A stretch of 64,000 nucleotides of DNA from JBEDUK01 sp963781595 (lineage in GTDB: Bacteria; Actinomycetota; UBA4738): assembly GCA_963781595.1 (NCBI GenBank), contig CAWAGG010000006.1:62001-126000 (forward strand). Reading direction: 5' to 3'. The notes under the pieces are model-generated. The model worked only from the letters and a program-made list of their open reading frames with translations, did not search any database and had not been told where the DNA came from. A program made the translations under genes and the position numbers. Positions 18,875 through 27,218 of the stretch are shown here, piece by piece; within the stretch, counting starts at the first letter, position 1; every line of letters starts with the position of its first letter.

Positions 18875-19228
18875 ATCTCCGCCCGGCCGAGGCCGTCCCG
18901 CCCGACACCGGCGCGGCCGTCCGCGCGCCGTCCCACCCTATCCACGGTCGGAGGCGGGCCGGCGAGCGCTATCCGAACGGTCGGTCCGGCCTTCCCCAAG
19001 GGCCTCCGAAGTCTGTCTCCGAAGCGGGTCTGCGTGGATGCCCCCCTGCCGGATGCTCGGCACACGAGAGCCACCCGACCGGATGGGCGGCCCCGAGCAG
19101 GGAGGAGGGACCGGATGAGGGACGGATCGCGAGGCGTGATCGGGCCACGCAGCATCGGCCGGTACGCGCGCGTGGACGGCATCGGCAGGGGACCCGTTCT
19201 GGGTCCCTCGACACGGAGGGACACGTCC
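18875..19228. other. intergenic region upstream of the repeat protein
   Basis: About 350 bp between the acyltransferase and the repeat-protein gene. Open frames here are arginine-rich and look like chance ORFs. The only clear signal is a ribosome binding site (GGAGGG, about 19216-19221) before the ATG at 19229. The promoter and 5' leader of the repeat-protein gene must lie here, but no promoter can be assigned with confidence. Confidence 0.5.
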
Positions 19229-19705
19229 ATGAACACCGTGAAGCGAACGGTGGCGACGGCCGTGCTCGGTGGTCTCCTGATCTCCGGGATCGGCTCGGCC
19301 GCCATCGGAGCGACGGACGGGCGAGGCAAGCTGACGTATCGTCCGAGCAAGTACTCGATCGGCGGTCCGGCCAACCTGACGCACCGACTCGGCAAGGTCG
19401 CCACGAACGGTTCGGGCGCGACCGCTACGAACGGCATGGCCAAGCTCACGAACCGCTCAGGCTCGACGAACACGAACGGCTCCGGCGGCGTGGCCACGAA
19501 CGGCAAGGCCAAGCTCACGAACCGCTCAGGCTCGACGAACACGAACGGCTCCGGCGGCGTGGCCACGAACGGCAAGGCCAAGCTCACGAACCGCTCAGGC
19601 TCGACGAACACGAACGGCTCCGGCGGCGTGGCCACGAACGGCAAGGCCAAGCTCACGAACCGCCAGGCTAGGCTGACCGGGCCCCGGAACCTGCTCTGTG
19701 GGTGA
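19229..19705 (+). CDS. secreted Asn/Thr/Gly/Ser-rich tandem-repeat protein
   Basis: A 158-residue exported protein I do not recognise. Residues 1-28 are a clear signal peptide (basic VKR, then VATAVLGGLLISGIGSAAIGA). The mature part is low-complexity: three identical 23-residue units whose core reads TNGKAKLTNRSGSTNTN, preceded by a degenerate copy and followed by a partial one. It ends QARLTGPRNLLCG with a single cysteine three residues from the Cys-Gly end. The composition suggests an extended or beta-solenoid surface or matrix polypeptide. No enzyme motif is present. The ATG at 19229 has a good ribosome site; longer in-frame starts have none. A strong hairpin follows the gene. Confidence 0.65.
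   Translation: MNTVKRTVATAVLGGLLISGIGSAAIGATDGRGKLTYRPSKYSIGGPANLTHRLGKVATNGSGATATNGMAKLTNRSGSTNTNGSGGVATNGKAKLTNRSGSTNTNGSGGVATNGKAKLTNRSGSTNTNGSGGVATNGKAKLTNRQARLTGPRNLLCG
19448..19654 (+). repeat. three identical 69-bp direct repeats
   Basis: Units 19448-19516, 19517-19585 and 19586-19654 are identical base for base, with a 9-bp partial fourth copy at 19655-19663. The sequence before 19448 is a diverged half copy. The period is 23 codons, so copy-number change keeps the frame. Identity at synonymous sites shows the array expanded recently or is homogenised by recombination. Confidence 0.95.
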
Positions 19706-19738
19706 CCGAACCGGTCCGTGACCGAACCGGTCGCACGG

Positions 19739-19771
19739 GGGGACGGGCAGATCAGCGATCTGCCCGTCCCC
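19739..19771 (+). terminator. strong hairpin after the repeat-protein gene
   Basis: A perfect 15-bp stem (GGGGACGGGCAGATC at 19739-19753 with its complement at 19757-19771) with a 3-nt loop, 33 bp past the stop. There is no long T tract, as is common in GC-rich actinobacteria. Two 16-bp direct repeats (19702-19717 and 19718-19733, GTGACCGAACCGGTC plus one base) lie just before it. Confidence 0.75.
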
Positions 19772-19835
19772 TTCCGCTTCCATCACACAGGGTCGAGCGG
19801 GTTCGGCATGAAGGCCATGAGGGTAGGGTCGAGGG

Positions 19836-20186
19836 ATGCCGTACACCGCCCACGTCGAGACCGTGCTTCGAAGCAGGAGGCGGGAGCTCGAAGGAGAACT
19901 GGCGCGTCTGACCGAGCGACCGGCGGATCCCGTCGGGAACCTCTCGTTCGGCAAGCGGATCGGCGACGGCACCACCGAGGCCGTCGAGCGGATCAACACG
20001 ACCGCCGCGGCGCGCTCGGTGGCAGCCTCGCTGGCCGACACCGAGCGCGCGCTCGCGAAGCTCGACGAGGGGACGTACGGGACCTGCGACGGGTGCTCGG
20101 ACGCGATCCCTCAGGAGCGGCTCGAGGCCGTGCCGTGGACCGCGTACTGCGTCTCCTGCAGCGCCCGTCGCACGGCCGGTGCCTAG
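19836..20186 (+). CDS. DksA/TraR C4-type zinc finger protein
   Basis: A 116-residue protein with the DksA/TraR architecture. An N-terminal coiled-coil (VLRSRRRELEGELARLTERP, then ERINTTAAARSVAASLADTE) is followed by a C-terminal four-cysteine zinc finger, C-D-G-C, 17 residues, then C-V-S-C. Proteins of this group bind the secondary channel of RNA polymerase; the actinobacterial members act like RbpA/CarD-era stress regulators less clearly, so the exact role is uncertain. The ATG start at 19836 gives MPYTAHVET. It converges on the YCII-domain gene with overlapping stops. Confidence 0.88.
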   Translation: MPYTAHVETVLRSRRRELEGELARLTERPADPVGNLSFGKRIGDGTTEAVERINTTAAARSVAASLADTERALAKLDEGTYGTCDGCSDAIPQERLEAVPWTAYCVSCSARRTAGA

Positions 20187-20536
20187 TCGAACAGCATCAC
20201 TGGGCGGACCTCGATCGTCCCGGTGCGAGCGCCGGGGATCCGAGACGCCATCTCGAGCGCCTGCTCATCGTTCTGGGCCTGCACCTTGTAGTACGCGAAG
20301 AGCTGCTGCCGCGTCTGCTCGAACGGCCCATCCGCCGTCGTCGTCCGCCCGTCACGGACCGCGACGGTCCTGGCGGTGGACGTGGGCAGGAACGGGTCAC
20401 CGTCGAGGAAGGCGCCGCTCGCCACGATCGACTTCGTGAACACGTCGTACGCGTCGACCTGCGCGTGGATCTGCTCCTCGGTCGCCTGCGACGCGGCCCG
20501 CTCGTCCCCGTAGATCAAGAGCATGTACTTCTTCAT
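20183..20536 (-). CDS. YCII-domain (DGPF) protein
   Basis: A 117-residue ferredoxin-like alpha-beta barrel protein of the YCII-related family. It begins with the family strand MKKYMLLIYGDE and carries the TTADGPFEQTRQQLFAYY segment, the DGPF signature. It ends EVRPVMLF. Relatives are often encoded beside ECF sigma factors, but none is here. Catalytic activity has not been defined for most members. The start codon at 20536 is preceded by a good ribosome site (GGAGGG in the transcript sense). Confidence 0.88.
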   Translation of the reverse strand: MKKYMLLIYGDERAASQATEEQIHAQVDAYDVFTKSIVASGAFLDGDPFLPTSTARTVAVRDGRTTTADGPFEQTRQQLFAYYKVQAQNDEQALEMASRIPGARTGTIEVRPVMLFD

Positions 20537-20637
20537 CGCTGCCCTCCTCCGCTCGTCGCGGCCTCGTCCGCGATCACCCGAACGACGAACGGGAACCCGC
20601 GATATCGACAGTACCGGGGGGCAACCGGCCGGGCGGA

Positions 20638-21069
20638 TCAGGACTCGTCGGCGAAGTCCCACGCGCGGAGAGCGCCGCCGGAACCATCCGGTTCCAGCCG
20701 CACGATCACGTTCCGTCCGTCGGTCGCCGCGACGTACGCGTCGCCCTCCTCCGGTCCTATGTAGCGAGCGGCGATCCGCCGGGCGGTCTCCCGGGCGCCC
20801 TCGGTCGCCAGGTGGGCCCGCGTTCGGACCTCGATGCCTCGCAGCGGTGGCTCCGACTCTGCGACAAGGATGCTGGCCCGGGGGTCGCGGCGGAGGTGTC
20901 GCTCCTTCACGTCGCCGGCCAGGATCCAGACGTTGAACCCGCCGTCCCGCCACTCGTGCCAGACGGGCGAGAGCAGGACCGTCCCGTCCGGTCGGTAGGT
21001 GGCCAGCACGGCGACCCGCGGGTCGTCCAGGAGCCCACCCAGATCCTCGACGCTGAGACCTCTGCGCAT
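20638..21069 (-). CDS. PPOX-class, probably F420-dependent oxidoreductase
   Basis: A 143-residue split-barrel flavin- or F420-binding protein of the pyridoxamine-phosphate-oxidase superfamily. It shows RVAVLATYRPDGTVLLSPVW, the conserved first two strands, and VKERHLRRDPRASILVAE, the typical cofactor-phosphate region. The C-terminus is beta-rich (NVIVRLEPDG). Actinobacterial proteins of this size and sequence are mostly F420-dependent, but the cofactor cannot be fixed by eye. It lies 14 bp after the methyltransferase gene on the same strand, probably in the same transcript. Confidence 0.83.
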   Translation of the reverse strand: MRRGLSVEDLGGLLDDPRVAVLATYRPDGTVLLSPVWHEWRDGGFNVWILAGDVKERHLRRDPRASILVAESEPPLRGIEVRTRAHLATEGARETARRIAARYIGPEEGDAYVAATDGRNVIVRLEPDGSGGALRAWDFADES

Positions 21070-21083
21070 CCCTGCCGCCGATG

Positions 21084-21821
21084 CTAGTCGTCGTGTGTGC
21101 GCCCGACGAACATCGCCCAACCCAGGAGGTCGCGCTCCCAGCGCAGGTACCGGTCGCGCTGGCGCTCCATCCGGTCGTGGATCGCCGCCGCGTCGGGATC
21201 GCCCGGGTGTTCGCGGAGCCACTCGGCCGCCGCCAGCCAGTGCAGCGTCTCGTACCGATCCCGATCGTCCAGGGACGAATCGATCAGCGATACGGGCTCG
21301 AGCCCGGCGGACCGGAACCGCTCGACCGTCTCGGACAGCGTCACGAACCCCTGGCCCGGGTCCGGCTCGAACCCGTCCGGGAGGGGCCACGTTCGCCAGT
21401 AGGGCTCGCTGACCGCCACCGACCCGCCAGGGCGAACGGCCGGCGACAGCGCCGCGAGCGTCCCATCCAGGCCATCCCAGACGAAGCTGGCGCCCAGGCA
21501 CATCGCCGCGTCGTATCGCCCGGGCTCCAGCGGGTACGCGCTCGCGTCCGCACGGACGGCATCGATCAGCGCTTCCAGGCCGACGTCGCGGATCCGTTCG
21601 CGCGCGACCGTGTCGAACTCCTCGGCGCGTTCGACGCAGGTGATCCGGCAGTCGAACGTCCCCGCCAGCAGCACCGCGGGGCCACCCTTGCCCGATGCCA
21701 GGTCGAGCACGTGCGAACCGGGGCCGAGGCCCATCCGCTCGCCGAGGAGGAGGATCTTCTCCCGGCTCGTCGGGTTCTGCAGGTCGTGGAACCGCTCGAC
21801 GACCGCGTGGTACCAGGTCAC
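21084..21821 (-). CDS. class I SAM-dependent methyltransferase
   Basis: A 245-residue methyltransferase. Motif I is HVLDLASGKGGPAVLLA (about 36-52), followed by an acidic strand-2 end (ITCVERAEEF) and motif IV-like YDAAMCLGASFVWDG. The N-terminal region (YHAVVERFHDLQNPTSREKI) forms the usual lid helices. Its organisation resembles small-molecule or quinone/sterol-type methyltransferases, but no substrate can be assigned. It is upstream of the PPOX-class gene and in the same direction. Confidence 0.85.
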   Translation of the reverse strand: MTWYHAVVERFHDLQNPTSREKILLLGERMGLGPGSHVLDLASGKGGPAVLLAGTFDCRITCVERAEEFDTVARERIRDVGLEALIDAVRADASAYPLEPGRYDAAMCLGASFVWDGLDGTLAALSPAVRPGGSVAVSEPYWRTWPLPDGFEPDPGQGFVTLSETVERFRSAGLEPVSLIDSSLDDRDRYETLHWLAAAEWLREHPGDPDAAAIHDRMERQRDRYLRWERDLLGWAMFVGRTHDD

Positions 21822-21878
21822 GGTCCGAACGTGCTCTCGTTCATCCGCCGCGCCCTGTCGCGTCCCCCACGCCTCGCG

Positions 21879-23363
21879 TCAATGCACGGTCAGGTGGGCC
21901 GGCCAGGCGTGGTCCGAGCGAACCCCCGGGATCGGCCGGTCGAGCCCGGCCACGATCGTGCCGCCCTGCACGGCGAGCCCGTCCTTCGGAACCACCATGA
22001 ACTCCTTGCAGGACTTGACTTGTCCGAGCACGCAGGTCGACTTCTTCGCGTTCGCGATGACCGGGAAGGCCTGTTCGCCCACGATCGACGTCGAGATGTA
22101 GTCGCCGACGAACCTCCCGCCCGCGCTCGGGAGCCATGTCAGCTTGATCGGCCCGAGGACCTGGGTCGGGTTCGACCACGTCCCGCCGCCATCGATCGAG
22201 CTGACGAACCCCGCGTACATCTTGCACGTGTCGATCGTGCAGGGCTCCTTCGGGAAGTAGTAGTAGGTCAGCGCAAGGTGCGCCGACGAGCCCGCCGTGG
22301 ATCGGTCGACCCCGATGCCGGGCAGGAAGTGGTCGACGCCGCTGTCCAGCGGATCGATCGGGATGCGGACCAGGTCGGTCCACTTCGAACCGTTCTTCGA
22401 CGTGCTCATCACGATGTCGTTCGTCGAGCATCCGCTCTGGAAGGCGCAGTCCTGCCAGACCACGTACACCTTCCCCTTCTTGTCGATCTCCGCCGACGGG
22501 AGCGGCTCGGTCCGGACGAACGGCACCCCGTGGTCCTGCTGCTGACCGATCGTGAACGGGCCCGTGAACGTCTTGCCGCCGTCCTTCGACACGATCGACT
22601 GGATCTGGCCGGCGTCGGCCCAGAACGGCACGACGAGGTTCCCGTTCGGCTGCGCGAGGGGCTGTCCCCCGAGTCCGTGCGCCGCCGAGACCGTCACGGT
22701 CTTCCACGTCTGCCCGCCGTCGGTCGAGCGGCTCATCGTGAGCGTGTCGCCGTGGACGTAGTCATCGACCTCTGAGTAACAGGTGCCGTAGTTCGGGCTC
22801 TTCTTCCACGTGTCGCACGCGATCCACGTCTTGTCGTAGTCGCCGCCGTTGCCCGGGCTCGAGACCACGACCGGGTTCGACCACGTGAGGCCGCCGTCGG
22901 TCGAACGGTTGACGATGACCGTGTCCAGCGTGTCGACCGTCAGCGACTCCGCGAGCCAGACGTCGTGCTTGAGGTCGTACGCGACGCTGGGGTCGCTGAC
23001 CCGCGCGTACGGACCTGGCGGGTCCGAGTAGGCGGTCGTTCCCGGGAGGAACCCGTGGGTCCAGTGCTGGCCTCCGTCGATGGACGTGGCCCAGCCCGTG
23101 TCGTCCGACCCGCCGTTGGAGAACCGACCGGTCTGGAACACGCCGACGATCGTCGAACCCCACGCGAACGTGTCCGGTTCGACCTCGGTCTGGTGATACG
23201 CCGTCGTGTTGGTGAACGGATCCTCGCTCACGGTGGCCAGCGGCACGTTCGCCGGCCGGGCGAACGCGCCTGAGGCGAGACCGAGCGTCCAGGTGAGGGT
23301 GGCCACCGCCAACGCCAGCATCGCCACGGGCCGGAGCGTGCGTCGGAGGCGTCCGTCGTCCAT
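21879..23363 (-). CDS. secreted Asp-box (BNR) beta-propeller protein, sialidase-like fold
   Basis: A 494-residue exported protein. Residues 1-34 form a signal peptide (RRTLRPVAMLALAVATLTW then GLASGAFA). At least five Asp-boxes are visible: SIDGGQHW, STDGGLTW, STDGGQTW, SKDGGKTF and SIDGGGTW, one per propeller blade. The arginine triad and nucleophile of true sialidases cannot be identified, so a hydrolase role is not shown. It may bind or degrade an extracellular polymer. ATG at 23363 is chosen because it directly precedes the signal peptide; the longer frame overlaps the divergent transglycosylase gene. Confidence 0.82.
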   Translation of the reverse strand: MDDGRLRRTLRPVAMLALAVATLTWTLGLASGAFARPANVPLATVSEDPFTNTTAYHQTEVEPDTFAWGSTIVGVFQTGRFSNGGSDDTGWATSIDGGQHWTHGFLPGTTAYSDPPGPYARVSDPSVAYDLKHDVWLAESLTVDTLDTVIVNRSTDGGLTWSNPVVVSSPGNGGDYDKTWIACDTWKKSPNYGTCYSEVDDYVHGDTLTMSRSTDGGQTWKTVTVSAAHGLGGQPLAQPNGNLVVPFWADAGQIQSIVSKDGGKTFTGPFTIGQQQDHGVPFVRTEPLPSAEIDKKGKVYVVWQDCAFQSGCSTNDIVMSTSKNGSKWTDLVRIPIDPLDSGVDHFLPGIGVDRSTAGSSAHLALTYYYFPKEPCTIDTCKMYAGFVSSIDGGGTWSNPTQVLGPIKLTWLPSAGGRFVGDYISTSIVGEQAFPVIANAKKSTCVLGQVKSCKEFMVVPKDGLAVQGGTIVAGLDRPIPGVRSDHAWPAHLTVH

Positions 23364-23496
23364 CAGGTTCTTTCGGTCGGTTCGAACCGGTCGCGAGCCC
23401 CGGCAGTCTACGGGCGAACGACCGGTTCCGCGAACCGGACCCGCGGAACTGGTACGGTGACGCAAGCCCCCGGCCGATACCTGGAGTGAGATCGCC

Positions 23497-23895
23497 ATGC
23501 GCCGGATCCTCATCGTGTCCCTCGTTGCCTGGGCCCTCGCCGTCTCGTCGTCGGGGGTCGCGAGCGCGAGTGTGACGACCAAGATCCACCCCCCGCCCGG
23601 GTTCGGCTGGGTCGGGAAGATCGTCAAGAAGGACTTCAAGAAGCCGCTCGGCAAGGACAACTACCGGACGGCGATGTGTGTCGCGCAGCGCGAGTCGAAC
23701 TTCGACCCGAACGCGTACAACCAGAAGAACGGGGCGTCAGGCGTCTTCCAGTTCATCCCGAGCACGTGGGCATGGGCATCGGTCCAGGCCGGCTACGATG
23801 GCGCGAGCCCGTTCGACGCCGACGCGAACATCGGCACCGCGGCATGGGTCGTCGCGAACTACGGCTGGAGCGCCTGGGGCGGCGGCTGCCCCTGA
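23497..23895 (+). CDS. secreted lysozyme-like transglycosylase
   Basis: A 132-residue exported protein with a signal peptide (RRILIVSLVAWALAVSSSGVASA). The mature domain has the lysozyme-like fold of soluble lytic transglycosylases and resuscitation-factor-like proteins. The catalytic glutamate is E66 in CVAQRESNFDPNAYN, followed by GASGVFQFIPSTW and the final AAWVVANYGWSAWG. It should cleave glycan strands of peptidoglycan. There is no LysM or other anchor, and the size is minimal for the family. It is divergent from the Asp-box gene with about 130 bp between starts. Confidence 0.88.
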   Translation: MRRILIVSLVAWALAVSSSGVASASVTTKIHPPPGFGWVGKIVKKDFKKPLGKDNYRTAMCVAQRESNFDPNAYNQKNGASGVFQFIPSTWAWASVQAGYDGASPFDADANIGTAAWVVANYGWSAWGGGCP

Positions 23896-23946
23896 CGAAC
23901 CGCGGTGCCGCCGCTGGCGCGCGGCCGGAACCGTCAACCAGATCGA

Positions 23947-24261
23947 CTATCCCTCTCGCTTCGCCCGCTCCCGCCACTCGCGCCTTCGTCCGGCGGGGCC
24001 GAGCTCGTAGAGGCGCTTGCACTCGGGGCAGACCGGGAACCGCTCGGGAGCCCTGGACGGCACCCAGACCTTGCCGCACAGCGCGATGACGGGCGTGCCC
24101 ATCACCATCGCCTCGGTGAGCTTGTCCTTCTCGACGTAGTGGGCGAACCGGTCGTGGTCGCCCTCGTCCGTCCTGAAGTCGGTCCCCTCGTCGTGCTCGG
24201 TCTCGGTGATCGTCAGCGTGCCGGGCCTCGCCGGGCTCGGCCGCTCGTCCGTCTCGTCCAC
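23947..24261 (-). CDS. DUF3039 family protein
   Basis: A 104-residue protein of the DUF3039 family, found almost only in Actinomycetota. The conserved block is VIALCGKVWVPSRAPERFPV followed by CPECKRLYE, so it has three cysteines that could bind zinc. The N-terminus is acidic and probably disordered. Function is unknown. It is a useful taxonomic marker for the window. It is transcribed divergently from the dodecin gene. Confidence 0.88.
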   Translation of the reverse strand: MDETDERPSPARPGTLTITETEHDEGTDFRTDEGDHDRFAHYVEKDKLTEAMVMGTPVIALCGKVWVPSRAPERFPVCPECKRLYELGPAGRRREWRERAKREG

Positions 24262-24502
24262 GACGACGACCGTACACCATCCGCGGGAGGGGGCGGCCTC
24301 GACGCGCGGGCGAGCGCCACGGTTCGGGTTGTCGCCGCGGGCACACGTTCGCCATCCTGCCGTCTACCGCGCATGAGTGGACGACCGATGCTCGGGTCGC
24401 CGCGTTCGGTCGGGTGGTCGACCGTGAAGGAGGTCGCCGTCACGTAGTACGGTGCGCGAGGGATGCGCGGAGCACGCTGAGGCACGGGAGGGAGGATCCG
24501 CC

Positions 24503-24718
24503 ATGGCAGACAGCGTCTATCGGGTCACCGAGGTGATCGGGACCAGCAGCGAGTCCTGGGAGGCGGCCGTCAAGAACGCGGTCGAGACGGCGGCCAAGAC
24601 CGTCCGTGACCTGCGGGTCGCCGAGGTCTCGAAGCTCGACGTCACGATCGAGAACGGCTCGGTCACGTCCTACCGTGCCCGGGTCAACATCTCGTTCAAG
24701 TACGATAGCGGCGACTGA
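24503..24718 (+). CDS. dodecin family flavin-binding protein
   Basis: A 71-residue dodecin. These small proteins assemble as hollow dodecamers that store flavin. Family residues are evident: VYRVTEVIGTSSESWEAAV at the start, with the flavin-stacking tryptophan, and the two C-terminal strands (KLDVTIENGSVTSYRARVN). A perfect ribosome site (GGGAGGGAGG) lies 7 bp before the ATG. The downstream cNMP-binding gene follows after 23 bp and may be cotranscribed. Confidence 0.95.
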   Translation: MADSVYRVTEVIGTSSESWEAAVKNAVETAAKTVRDLRVAEVSKLDVTIENGSVTSYRARVNISFKYDSGD

Positions 24719-24741
24719 GGGCGGCTGGAGACGGCAAGACC

Positions 24742-25173
24742 GTGGAGACGACGGGCGCCGGCACCCTCAGGAGCATCCCGTTCTTCGCGACGCTCTCGGA
24801 GGCGGACCTGGACGAGGTGCTCCGGGTCGGGCGGACGGTGGCGTTCGAAGATGGAGCGGTCATCGTCGAACAGGGGCAGCCCGGCGACGCGATGTTCGTG
24901 ATGCTGGAGGGGTCCGCCGAGGTCGAGGTCGGTGGGCGCTTCCACCGGCTGCGCGCGGGTGACTTCTTCGGCGAGATGGCGCTGATCACGTCGAAGCGCC
25001 GGACGGCGACGGTGAAGGCCGTAGAGCCCGTCGAGACGCTGCGGATCCCCGCCGACGGCTTCCGGGCGTTCCTGCTCGAACACCCGGCGATCGCGATCGC
25101 GATGCTGAAGGCCGTGATCGACCGGCTCGCCGAGGTGCAGGCGCGCATCGACGCCTGGATGGGGAACGGCTGA
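24742..25173 (+). CDS. cyclic-nucleotide-binding domain protein
   Basis: A 143-residue stand-alone cNMP-binding domain. It has the CRP-type beta-roll (PFFATLSEADLDEVLRVGR, VIVEQGQPGDAMFVMLEGSA) and a phosphate-binding cassette GDFFGEMALITSKRRTATV with the expected glutamate and arginine. The C-terminal helix ends the protein, and there is no DNA-binding domain, so it is not a CRP-like regulator by itself. It probably signals through a partner protein. The start is a GTG at 24742, 23 bp after dodecin. Confidence 0.87.
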   Translation: METTGAGTLRSIPFFATLSEADLDEVLRVGRTVAFEDGAVIVEQGQPGDAMFVMLEGSAEVEVGGRFHRLRAGDFFGEMALITSKRRTATVKAVEPVETLRIPADGFRAFLLEHPAIAIAMLKAVIDRLAEVQARIDAWMGNG

Positions 25174-25319
25174 GGCGTCCCCGGGGGCCGCGCCCGCGGC
25201 GACATGGCCGCATCGCCGCAACCGCCATGGTCCGCCATCGCCGGAGTTAGGCCTTCCGGCCCATGCGCCACCGCCCTTCGGTGGATAGCCTTTCGGTCCT
25301 GGCCGGACCCAGGGGGGGC

Positions 25320-27134
25320 ATGGCACCGTTCGCATCTGCGGGGACACGCGTCGCGCGTCGCGTCACGCTGGCTGCCGCGATCGCGGTCATGGCGACCTGC
25401 GGGCTCGGCACCGTGCCGTCGTCCGCCACCGGAGCACGTGCCCAGGCCGAGGCCGACGACCAGGTCCACTACAGCCTGACCGGGCCGGACTCCGTGGCGT
25501 TCGACTGGCACGGGCCCGACGCGACGATCTCGTACGGCCCGGACACGAGCTACGGCACGACCGTCGCGGCCGTCCCGCCGGTCGTCACGCCGGTCGACTC
25601 GTCGGGACCGTTCTGGGAGGCCCGGCTCACGGGCCTCGCGCCGAACGCCACGTACCACTACCGGATAGGCTCCGGGCCCGATGGAACGTTCCACACGGCC
25701 CCGACGGGCGACCTCACGTTCGACGCCGTCGCCGACATCAGCGACGCCGCGACGAACCCGTGGGTGGCGGTCACGCACGCGCAGATCGAGGAAGATCACC
25801 CGGACCTGGTGCTCGTCGGAGGCGACCTCTCCTACGCGAACGTGAACGGTCACGAGCGGTGCGGCGAGTTCTTCGACGACATCCAGGCCTGGTCGCTGGC
25901 CGCGCCGGCGCAGTTCGCCTGGGGGAACCACGAGTATGGCAAGCCGACGCAGGGCGCCCCGCCGGGAACGCCACAGGACTCGATGGCGAACTACAAGGGC
26001 CGGATCGCTGTCCCGAACCCGCAGACCCTGTCGGTCGACACGAAGACGAAGTCGACCGCCCCCGGGTGCGCGCTGCAGGGCGGGGTGAACCCGTGTCAGG
26101 GTGAGGACTGGGGCTGGTTCGTGGCCGGCCACGCGTGCTTCATCTCCTACCCCGAACCCTGGTACGCGGCGATCGCCGACTGGCGGGCCGGCGCCGACCA
26201 GCTGATGCAGCGATGCCAGGCCGACCCGAGCGTCTCGTTCATCGTGACATGGGGGCATCGCCCCGCATACTCGAGCGTCGCGGTCGACACGCCCGACCTG
26301 ACCACCACGATCGACGCGCTCGCGGACCGGTACGGCCCGAACGTGCCGGGCGGCAAGTACGTCCTGAACATCGCGGGGCACATCCACGGCGGCGAGGTCT
26401 TCTCACCGCGGCACGGCGTGGTCCACATCACGAACGGCGGCGGGGGCGAGGGGCAGACCTCGTACCCGAAGAACCTCGCCGCGGGGTCGGTGTTCCACAC
26501 GGCGCACCCGGAGCACCTGCGGGTCACGGCGACGGGATCGACGATGACCGTGCGCATGATCTGCGGGCCCGCGTACGCCCCGAACCCGAAGGACCCGTGC
26601 ACGCTCGGCGACACGCTGTGGACCGTGACCTTCGGCTCCGACGGGCCGCCCCCACCGCCACCGCCGGACCACGAGTTCGTGGGGAACCCGAGCGTCGAGT
26701 CCGATCTGACCGGATGGACCGGCGTCTATGGGAACGGCGTGATGAGCCGCGTGACCGGCGGCTACGACGGGACGTACGCGATCCGCGTCGACTCGAGCTC
26801 GCCGTTCGCGCAGTCGGCGGGGTTCAACGACAAGCCGCGCTGGGTCGGCTCGACCGTCGCCGGGGTCCCATACACGGCCTCGGCGTGGGTGAAGGCGAAC
26901 GACCCCGGGATCACACTGAACGTCCAGCTGCGCGAATGGTCGCCCGACGGCAAGACGAGCATCGGCCTGTCGAAGGTGCCCTACGTGCCCACCGACACGG
27001 GGTGGCACCGGATCTCGGTCACCTACACGGCCGTGGGGAGCGGCGACTCGCTGTCCCTCGCGGTGTTCTCGAGCAACCTGCCGCAGGGGAAGTCGTTCCT
27101 GGCCGACCTGCTCTCGGAGACCAGGCCGAACTGA
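25320..27134 (+). CDS. secreted purple-acid-phosphatase-like metallophosphoesterase
   Basis: About 604 residues, exported by an N-terminal signal (RRVTLAAAIAVMATCGLG). Order: a fibronectin-III-like N-domain (about 45-125), a calcineurin-like phosphoesterase domain (about 130-400), a polyproline linker (PPPPPPPD) and a C-terminal jelly-roll carbohydrate-binding-like domain (about 455-600). Dinuclear-metal motifs are present: VADISD, GGDLSYAN, WGNHEY, WGHRPAYSS and AGHIHGGE. It should hydrolyse phosphate esters outside the cell; the C-domain suggests attachment to a polysaccharide. The ATG at 25320 is preferred, directly before the signal; an ATG 57 bp upstream is possible. Confidence 0.87.
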   Translation: MAPFASAGTRVARRVTLAAAIAVMATCGLGTVPSSATGARAQAEADDQVHYSLTGPDSVAFDWHGPDATISYGPDTSYGTTVAAVPPVVTPVDSSGPFWEARLTGLAPNATYHYRIGSGPDGTFHTAPTGDLTFDAVADISDAATNPWVAVTHAQIEEDHPDLVLVGGDLSYANVNGHERCGEFFDDIQAWSLAAPAQFAWGNHEYGKPTQGAPPGTPQDSMANYKGRIAVPNPQTLSVDTKTKSTAPGCALQGGVNPCQGEDWGWFVAGHACFISYPEPWYAAIADWRAGADQLMQRCQADPSVSFIVTWGHRPAYSSVAVDTPDLTTTIDALADRYGPNVPGGKYVLNIAGHIHGGEVFSPRHGVVHITNGGGGEGQTSYPKNLAAGSVFHTAHPEHLRVTATGSTMTVRMICGPAYAPNPKDPCTLGDTLWTVTFGSDGPPPPPPPDHEFVGNPSVESDLTGWTGVYGNGVMSRVTGGYDGTYAIRVDSSSPFAQSAGFNDKPRWVGSTVAGVPYTASAWVKANDPGITLNVQLREWSPDGKTSIGLSKVPYVPTDTGWHRISVTYTAVGSGDSLSLAVFSSNLPQGKSFLADLLSETRPN

Positions 27135-27157
27135 AGCGACACCCCACCGCGGAGGAG

Positions 27158-27185
27158 GGCCTGGAGGCCTGAACGGCCTCCGGCC
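27158..27185. terminator. bidirectional hairpin between convergent genes
   Basis: GGCCTGGAGGCC at 27158-27169 pairs with GGCCTCCGGCC at 27175-27185 around a 5-nt loop, leaving one bulged T. It lies between the stops of the phosphoesterase gene and the Asp-box gene, which converge, so it can serve both. Confidence 0.65.
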
Positions 27186-27218
27186 CCCCGTCCGGATCGA
27201 TCGATCCCTCGCCCTCCC

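Noticed and set aside
19448..19654. CRISPR array or minisatellite outside a gene
   Set aside because: Units are directly adjacent with no spacers, the period is a multiple of three and the frame stays open.
18115..19656. 513-codon minus-strand frame with repeated FVFVEPERF units
   Set aside because: The repeats are only the antisense reading of the three 69-bp repeats; the plus-strand frame has a signal peptide and ribosome site, so it is the gene.
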